This document shows, piece by piece, positions 43,890 through 48,434 of a DNA stretch of 48,434 nucleotides. The stretch comes from Luteimonas aestuarii (GTDB taxonomy: Bacteria > Pseudomonadota > Gammaproteobacteria > Xanthomonadales > Xanthomonadaceae), in contig NZ_SMTF01000022.1 in the NCBI RefSeq assembly GCF_004357985.1, positions 1 to 48,434 of the forward strand, in the 5' to 3' direction. The stretch's first letter is position 1. Each line of letters opens with the position of its first letter. The position numbers and the translations under genes are program-made. The notes below the pieces were generated by a model. It had not been told where the DNA came from. It did not search any database and worked only from the letters and a program-made list of their open reading frames with translations.

Positions 43890-45689
43890 TTGGACCATCC
43901 CCACGCGCACGCCCACCTCCGCAGCGCCGCCCTGCCCACCGGGCGGCTGGCGCTGGAGCCGGTGCTGGCGGCACTGGTCGCCGACGGCCTGCTGTCCGAC
44001 GACGACGCCGGGCGCGCACGCAAGGGCAGCGCGCAGGTACGCAGCCTCGAAGCGGTGCATCCACTGGTGCTCATCGCCAACCTCAAGCTGCCCTCGGCGC
44101 GCACGCCCGGCACCGAACTGGGGCTGGAAACGCTGACCGAGTGGCTGGCACGCGCCAGCGGCCACGCCTACCTGCGCATCGACCCGACGAAGATCAAGGT
44201 GGCCGAGGTCACCGACCTGGTGTCGCACGCCTATGCGCGCCGCCACCGCATCCTGCCCGTCGACGTCACGTCCGACCGCGCGCGCATCGCCACCAGCGAG
44301 CCCATGGCCACCGACTGGCTGGGCGACGTGCAGCGCCTGCTGCGGCGCGACGTGGATCTGGTGGTGTCGAACCCGCTGGACCTGCATCGCTACACGATGG
44401 AGTTCTACGGCGTGACGCGCTCGGTGCGCGGCGCGCAGGATGGCGGCGACACCTCTTCGCATGCGCCCACGTTCGAGCAGCTGGTGGAACTGGGCCGCGC
44501 CGGCGACGTCACCGCCGACGACCACCACATCGTCAACATCGTCGACTGGCTGCTGCAGTACGCCTACGAGCAGCGCGCGTCCGACATCCACCTCGAACCG
44601 CGCCGCGACGCCGGCCGCGTGCGCTTCCGCATCGACGGCGTGCTGCACAAGGTGTTCGAGATGCCGCCACCGGTGATGACCGCCGTGGTCAGCCGCATCA
44701 AGGTGCTGGGCCGGATGGACCTGGCCGAGCGCCGCCGCCCGCAGGACGGCCGCATCAAGACGCGTTCGCCCGGCGGTCGCGAAGTGGAGATGCGCCTGTC
44801 GACCATGCCCACCGCGTTCGGCGAGAAGTGCGTGATGCGCATCTTCGACCCCGACACCGCGTTCAAGCCGATCGAACAACTGGGGTTCGATGCCGGCGAA
44901 GCGGCGACATGGATGGAGTTGACCGGGCGTCCGCACGGCATCGTGCTGGTCACCGGCCCCACCGGCTCGGGCAAGACCACCACGCTGTACTCCACGCTCA
45001 AGCGGCTGGCGACTGCGGACGTGAACGTGTGCACGGTCGAGGACCCGATCGAGATGATCGCGCCCGAGCTCAACCAGATGCAGGTGCACCACCAGATCGA
45101 CCTGGGCTTTGCGCAGGGCGTGCGCACCCTGCTGCGGCAGGACCCGGACATCATCATGATCGGCGAGATCCGCGACCTCGACACCGCGCAGATGGCGGTG
45201 CAGGCCTCGCTGACCGGCCACCTGGTGCTGTCGACCCTGCATACCAACGATGCGCCCTCGGCGATCACCCGCCTGCTCGACCTGGGCCTGCCGCACTACC
45301 TCATCGCGTCCACGCTCAACGGCATCCTCGCGCAGCGGCTGGTGCGCACCCTGTGTCCGCACTGCAAGGTGCCGCGCGCCGTGGAACCCGAGGCCTGGGC
45401 CGCGCTGCTGCCCGGCCAGGATGCGCCGCCGCCGGCCGGCGCGCATGGCCCGGTCGGTTGCCTGGAATGCCGGAACACCGGCTACTTCGGCCGCGTCGGC
45501 CTGTACGAACTGATGCCGGTGACGCCGCGGTTGCGTGCGTTGATCCGCCCGGACATGGACCTCGCCGGTTTTACCCGCGTCGCCGTGGGCGACGGCCTGC
45601 GCACCTTACGCCGCGCCGGCGCGGAGAAGGTGGCGCAGGGGCTGACGACGGTGGAAGAGGTGATGACGGTGCTGCCGCCGCAGGAGTGA
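43890..45689 (+). CDS. GspE/PilB-family secretion or pilus assembly ATPase
   Basis: The best start is TTG 43890, giving 599 residues. An ATG at 43770 would overlap the glyQ start and add an Arg-rich lead. An N-terminal N1/N2 domain (about 20-190) is followed by the ATPase core: [21 protein letters not shown], Walker A GPTGSGKT (356-363), Asp box VEDPIE, Walker [11 protein letters not shown] (from 420) and His box LSTLHTND. The zinc tetracysteine is complete (CPHC 489-492, CLEC 524-527). It would energise a type II secretion system or type IV pilus at the inner membrane. No other Gsp or Pil genes are in view, so its machine is elsewhere. Confidence 0.92.
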   Translation: MDHPHAHAHLRSAALPTGRLALEPVLAALVADGLLSDDDAGRARKGSAQVRSLEAVHPLVLIANLKLPSARTPGTELGLETLTEWLARASGHAYLRIDPTKIKVAEVTDLVSHAYARRHRILPVDVTSDRARIATSEPMATDWLGDVQRLLRRDVDLVVSNPLDLHRYTMEFYGVTRSVRGAQDGGDTSSHAPTFEQLVELGRAGDVTADDHHIVNIVDWLLQYAYEQRASDIHLEPRRDAGRVRFRIDGVLHKVFEMPPPVMTAVVSRIKVLGRMDLAERRRPQDGRIKTRSPGGREVEMRLSTMPTAFGEKCVMRIFDPDTAFKPIEQLGFDAGEAATWMELTGRPHGIVLVTGPTGSGKTTTLYSTLKRLATADVNVCTVEDPIEMIAPELNQMQVHHQIDLGFAQGVRTLLRQDPDIIMIGEIRDLDTAQMAVQASLTGHLVLSTLHTNDAPSAITRLLDLGLPHYLIASTLNGILAQRLVRTLCPHCKVPRAVEPEAWAALLPGQDAPPPAGAHGPVGCLECRNTGYFGRVGLYELMPVTPRLRALIRPDMDLAGFTRVAVGDGLRTLRRAGAEKVAQGLTTVEEVMTVLPPQE

Positions 45690-45820
45690 GCTGTGCTTCT
45701 GGTGCAGGGACGGCATTCGAACCTGCAAATCCGATGTTGCATGTGTTCTGCCTTGAAGCAGCTTTCTTCGCGTGTGTACCAGCTTGCGCGTGGACGCATT
45801 GACTTAAGGGCTGAGGGCAT

Positions 45821-46000
45821 TCCGCCCGGAACGGGCGGGTAACTTTCTTTGTTGGCACAAAGAAAGTCACCAAAGAAATGCCTTTCCCCGACGGAGCTAA
45901 CGTTTCAGGCTGGGCTCGACGGGATTTTTCGACAGGACATCCCTGTCCTGGTCGAAAAACGGCCGGCATCCATGCCGGCCGCCCTCCGGGTCTGCTTGCA
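45821..46000 (+). repeat. Structured intergenic repeat, copy 1
   Basis: Order of elements: CCGCCC-ggaa-cGGGCGG hairpin, CTTTCTTTG...CAAAGAAAG hairpin, a box CCCCGACGGAGCTAACG, CGACGGGAT, a long hairpin (TTTTTCGAC with GTCGAAAAA, 45925-45958), and a 9-bp hairpin CGGCCGGCA/TGCCGGCCG (45960-45981) whose tip is CATCCATG. GCCCTCCGGGTCT follows. Copy 2 repeats this order in inverse orientation. Confidence 0.75.
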
Positions 46001-46149
46001 GAATAGCGACCGGAAGTAGATCAAGAGCCAAATGTTCGTCATCCGGGCAAAGCGATCTTCAACGGCTTCAAGGCTGGTCAAGTGGGGACCTGGGCTTGCT
46101 CTGCCAAAAAATGTTCTGCGACAAAGGCACTGAGGTCTGGCGTTTGGTT

Positions 46150-46354
46150 CATTGGTGAACCGAGACAACACACTCCAGACCCGTAGGGCGCCGCACATGG
46201 ATGTACGGCGTTTTCCGACCGAGCCAGGATGGCGAGTCGGAAAATCCCGTCGCACTCTCCGCTCAATCGTTAGCTTCGTCGGGGAAGGCCCTTTTTCTTT
46301 GGTTCGTGTCTTTCTAGGCAGAAAAAAGAAAAGAACTCGCCCGTTTCGGGCGAA
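46150..46354 (-). repeat. Structured intergenic repeat, copy 2 (inverted)
   Basis: Read on the minus strand: CGCCCGAAACGGGCG hairpin, a TTTCTTTTTTC/AGAAAG region, box CCCCGACGAAGCTAACG, CGACGGGAT, a hairpin TTTTCCGAC/GTCGGAAAA, and a hairpin CGCCGTACA/TGTGCGGCG with the same CATCCATG tip, then GCCCTACGGGTCT. Stems differ from copy 1 but still pair. Confidence 0.75.
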
Positions 46355-46384
46355 AGCTCTTGATTCCAGAGTCCCTCCCAACCT

Positions 46385-46390
46385 TATGCT
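46385..46390 (+). promoter_or_regulatory. Candidate -10 box (TATGCT) of the GATase gene
   Basis: TATGCT lies 26 bp before the start at 46417, with TTGATT at 46360-46365 as a possible -35 (19-base spacer, slightly long). Confidence 0.4.
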
Positions 46391-46416
46391 CTAGTGCCCA
46401 GAGCGCACATCCGCCC

Positions 46417-47163
46417 ATGCCACCCGCACCCCAGCCCATCCTCATCATCGAAACCGGCCAGCCCGTGCCATCGATGCGCCGACACGGCGGCTTCCCGCAC
46501 TGGATCCGCGTCGCCGCGGGCCTTCGCCGGGATGACGCGCACGTGGTCGATGTCGAAGCCGGGCAAACGCTCCCGGACGCGGATGGTTTCGCCGGCATCA
46601 TCGTCACCGGGTCCGGCGCGATGGTGTCGCATCGACTCGACTGGAGCGAACGCTGCGCCGCATGGCTGCGTGATGCCGCGCACGCGGGCGTCCCGCTGTT
46701 CGGCATCTGCTACGGCCACCAGCTGATCGCGCATGCCCTGGGCGGCGAAGTGGGCGACCACCCGGCAGGCCGCGAGATGGGGACGGTCATGGTGGAGACC
46801 TCCCCGCAGGCAGGCGACGATCCGCTGTTCGCAGGCCTGCCACGCACGTTCGCCGCCCAGGCCACCCACCTGCAGAGCGTGCTGCGCCTGCCGGACGAAG
46901 CCGTACTCCTGGCCGGCAACGGCCATGACCGGCACCACGCCTTCCGTTGGCGTGAATCCGCCTGGGGCGTGCAGTTCCATCCCGAATTCGGCACCACCCA
47001 CATGCGCGGCTACATCCGCGCGCGGGCCGATGCGCTGGCGCGCGAGGGTACTTGTCCGCGCACGCTGGCGGCCGCGGTGGGCGCCGCGCCGTGGGCCCGC
47101 CGCGTGCTGCGCCGCTTCGCCGCGCTTGCCCTGCGGCAGCCGCGCCCGGCCCCCATGCAGTAG
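46417..47163 (+). CDS. Class I glutamine amidotransferase-like protein (GuaA-type GATase domain)
   Basis: From ATG 46417 the product has 248 residues. A start at 46360 would lie within the presumed promoter. The triad is complete: nucleophile Cys98 in LFGICYGHQLIAHALGG, and His188 and Glu190 in WGVQFHPEFG. GFAGIIVTGSGAMV precedes it as in GuaA-type domains. No synthetase domain follows, so it is a stand-alone GATase, a group often annotated as GMP synthase (glutamine-hydrolysing) by over-transfer. Members hydrolyse glutamine or gamma-glutamyl bonds. The true substrate is not known. The C-terminal 40 residues are Ala/Arg-rich. Confidence 0.88.
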   Translation: MPPAPQPILIIETGQPVPSMRRHGGFPHWIRVAAGLRRDDAHVVDVEAGQTLPDADGFAGIIVTGSGAMVSHRLDWSERCAAWLRDAAHAGVPLFGICYGHQLIAHALGGEVGDHPAGREMGTVMVETSPQAGDDPLFAGLPRTFAAQATHLQSVLRLPDEAVLLAGNGHDRHHAFRWRESAWGVQFHPEFGTTHMRGYIRARADALAREGTCPRTLAAAVGAAPWARRVLRRFAALALRQPRPAPMQ

Positions 47164-47211
47164 CATGACGGCTTGCGTGGCGGGGGCCACGCGTCAATGA
47201 CAGGACCTGCA

Positions 47212-48132
47212 ATGACGACTCGTGGATTGGGCCCGGGCGCCGGCCTCGACTGGATCAAGCGTGCGATCAACCTGGGCGCCGGCAATCCGCGCGCCATCTT
47301 CGGCGGCGCGGCGCTGTTCATCGTGGCGATCATGGCCGCGGCCGTCGCGCTCACCCTGCTGATGGGCCTGTTCGCGGTGGTGATGCCCGCCGCCGGTGCG
47401 GCATCGATGGCCCTCAGCCTGCTGGTGACGCTGCCGCTGCTGCTGGTGGCCGCCTGCCTGATGGTGGGCTACCTGCGGCTGGTGCATGCCGTGGAAAGCG
47501 GTCGCGCGGCGTCGCCGCTCGATGCCTTCTCCGGCTTTTCCGACATGCAGACGTCGTTGCGCGCGTTCGCGCTGGTGCTGGTGCTCGCGGTGCTGCAGAA
47601 CGCGGTGCTGGCCGGTTTCGTCACCCTGTTCTCGCCCGGCCTGGCCGCGTGGTACATGGAAGTGATGCAGATGCAGGCGGCGGGCCAAGCGCCGGATCCG
47701 GCAACGATGGCACTGCCTGACGGCGCCGGCATGGTGATGCTGCTGGTGACCCTGCTTGCGCTGCTGGTCTACGCGGTGCAGGCGATCGGGCTGGGCCAGC
47801 TTGCGCTGGGCGGCCGCAGTGTCGGCGGCGCGCTGGCCGACGGTTTCTCCGGCACGTTCCGCAACGTGCTGCCGCTGCTGGTGCTGGTGCTGCTGGGCAT
47901 TGCCGCGGCCGTCGTGGCCTTCCTCGGCCTGCTGCTGGTGGCACTGGTGATCGGCCTGCTGGCGAAGCTGCTGGGCGGATGGATCGCCATCCTCCTGGCC
48001 GTGCCGCTGTATATCGCCATCGTGCTGGCGCTGGTGGTGGTGTCGTTCGGCGTGATGTACCACCTGTGGCGCGACGTGACCGGGGGCGCAGCCACCGCAC
48101 CGGGCGTTCCTGCCGACAGCGTCGAACTCTGA
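47212..48132 (+). CDS. BPSS1780-type multi-pass membrane protein
   Basis: ATG 47212 with CAGGA about 6 bases upstream gives 306 residues. A short N-terminus (GLDWIKRAINLGAGNPRAIFGG) precedes about six membrane helices, in three pairs: AALFIVAIMAAAVALTLLMG, ALSLLVTLPLLLVAACLMVG, AFALVLVLAVLQNAVLAG, MVMLLVTLLALLVYAVQAIG, VLPLLVLVLLGIAAAVVAFL and AILLAVPLYIAIVLALVVVS. The WIKRAINLGAGNP start and final GVMYHLWRDV are typical of the BPSS1780 family, whose function is unknown. It is located in the inner membrane. It is 48 bp after the GATase gene and may share its transcript. Confidence 0.82.
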   Translation: MTTRGLGPGAGLDWIKRAINLGAGNPRAIFGGAALFIVAIMAAAVALTLLMGLFAVVMPAAGAASMALSLLVTLPLLLVAACLMVGYLRLVHAVESGRAASPLDAFSGFSDMQTSLRAFALVLVLAVLQNAVLAGFVTLFSPGLAAWYMEVMQMQAAGQAPDPATMALPDGAGMVMLLVTLLALLVYAVQAIGLGQLALGGRSVGGALADGFSGTFRNVLPLLVLVLLGIAAAVVAFLGLLLVALVIGLLAKLLGGWIAILLAVPLYIAIVLALVVVSFGVMYHLWRDVTGGAATAPGVPADSVEL

Positions 48133-48310
48133 CCCTTCCCCGCGAGGAGCAAGCGACAGCAGGCGTTCGAAGGTCGCCTGCGTCGCGACACCCATTGCGA
48201 GGAAGCTCCAGGCGCCCGGCGTAGGACGGGTCTCGACCCGCCACGGCCCCGGCATCGCACGACGCACGCCCACTCGCGATGACGTTCGCGTCATGGTTCG
48301 ATGCGATGCA
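48133..48310. other. Intergenic stretch before the insertion sequence
   Basis: It contains GACGGGTCTCGACCCGCC (a 6-bp GGGTC/GACCC-type palindrome near 48228-48242) and other short palindromes of repeat type. No gene is visible on either strand. Confidence 0.4.
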
Positions 48311-48434
48311 TCGAGGTGTAATGACCCAGTGATTTCCTGCTCAGGTGTAACCTTTCCAAGGAGGCACAGATGAGCGCGGTAATGGAAGAAGAGATTAAGC
48401 GTTGGACGGCACGTCGGAAGTCGGCGTTGGTGCT
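48311..48434 (+). mobile_element. Left end of an IS3-like insertion sequence
   Basis: The end probably begins near TGTAATGACCCAGTGATTTC, with a second AGGTGTAA box shortly after, then AAGGAGG and a transposase-type ORF. The family assignment rests on the first residues of that ORF. The right end is outside the window, so the terminal repeat cannot be confirmed. Confidence 0.5.
48370..48434 (+). CDS. Transposase-associated HTH protein (DUF1153/OrfA-like), truncated by window edge
   Basis: ATG 48370 follows a strong AAGGAGG. Only 21 residues are visible: MSAVMEEEIKRWTARRK and a few more. This N-terminus matches the DUF1153-type helix-turn-helix OrfA of IS3-like elements, which normally continues into a DNA-binding region and is followed by an integrase-core OrfB. 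Both lie beyond the window. It would bind the element ends and start transposition. The call depends on a short match. Confidence 0.6.
   Translation, partial: MSAVMEEEIKRWTARRKSALV

Larger units (their letters stand above)
45690..46416. other. 727-bp gene-free region with lower GC
   Basis: This holds two inverted copies of a structured repeat (next two entries), separated by about 150 bp (46001-46149) where I see no gene. The first 130 bp contain a tRNA-like GGTTCGAAT on the minus strand whose stem does not pair. Small frames across it are repeat translations. Confidence 0.6.

Noticed and set aside
45695..45780. tRNA-like 3' end on the minus strand (GGTTCGAAT ... CACCA)
   Set aside because: The base after the loop is G, so the conserved G53-C61 pair and the T-stem cannot form, and no matching acceptor or anticodon arms are present.
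46078..46266. 62-codon minus-strand frame in the repeat region
   Set aside because: Most of it is translation of structured repeat copy 2; no homology-like motif or ribosome-binding site.
48228..48242. Short palindromes suggesting a CRISPR-like or attachment site
   Set aside because: Single copies without regular spacing; no repeat-spacer pattern anywhere in the window.

Overview
The window looks like a chromosomal segment of a high-GC gammaproteobacterium of the Xanthomonadaceae/Lysobacteraceae (Lysobacter, Luteimonas or Pseudoxanthomonas type). The basis is an Ax21-family outer-membrane protein, an OleA that matches the Xanthomonas enzyme almost residue for residue, separate glyQ/glyS subunits, TamAB, frequent GTG/TTG starts, and xanthomonad-style palindromic intergenic repeats. 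No rRNA, true tRNA, CRISPR array or prophage was seen. The species is inferred, not proven.

Layout. 1-0.9 kb: a lipoprotein cut by the window edge, behind what looks like the broken 5' end of a phospholipase-type T6SS effector. 0.9-9 kb: Ax21-like barrel, TrmL, a TonB-dependent receptor, an SDR reductase, a two-domain M16 peptidase and a DUF4156 lipoprotein. 9-18.5 kb: a complete but interrupted long-chain olefin (head-to-head hydrocarbon) pathway, oleA, oleB, oleC and oleD. An opposite-strand bacteriophytochrome/heme-oxygenase pair lies between oleA and oleB, and an OsmC protein and a YkgJ-type cysteine-cluster protein lie between oleB and oleC. 18.5-22.7 kb: a DctA-type transporter, a DUF1328 mini-membrane protein and ubiJ-ubiB. 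22.8-32.9 kb: a five-gene same-strand block of OB-fold membrane protein, flotillin, a 1781-residue AAA+ ATPase, a coiled-coil protein and TelA. 33-40 kb: a small membrane protein, a DJ-1/PfpI protein and the tamA-tamB operon. 40.5-45.7 kb: glyQ-glyS and a GspE/PilB-type ATPase. 45.7-48.4 kb: a pair of inverted structured repeats, a GATase, a BPSS1780-type membrane protein and the left end of an insertion sequence.

How the genes work together. OleA condenses two acyl-CoAs, OleD reduces the beta-keto acid, OleC closes the beta-lactone and OleB removes CO2 to give the alkene. BphO makes biliverdin for BphP. UbiJ and UbiB serve ubiquinone synthesis. TamA and TamB build outer-membrane proteins and move lipid. 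The flotillin-ATPase-coiled coil-TelA block looks like one membrane-stress machine of unknown mechanism and is the best candidate here for an undescribed system.

Most notable oddities: a ~218-bp palindrome-rich repeat with terminal inverted repeats read in frame inside oleC; a low-GC extra segment inside glyS; a phytochrome with no recognisable output domain; and two inverted repeat copies at 45.8-46.35 kb whose hairpin stems differ by compensating changes.
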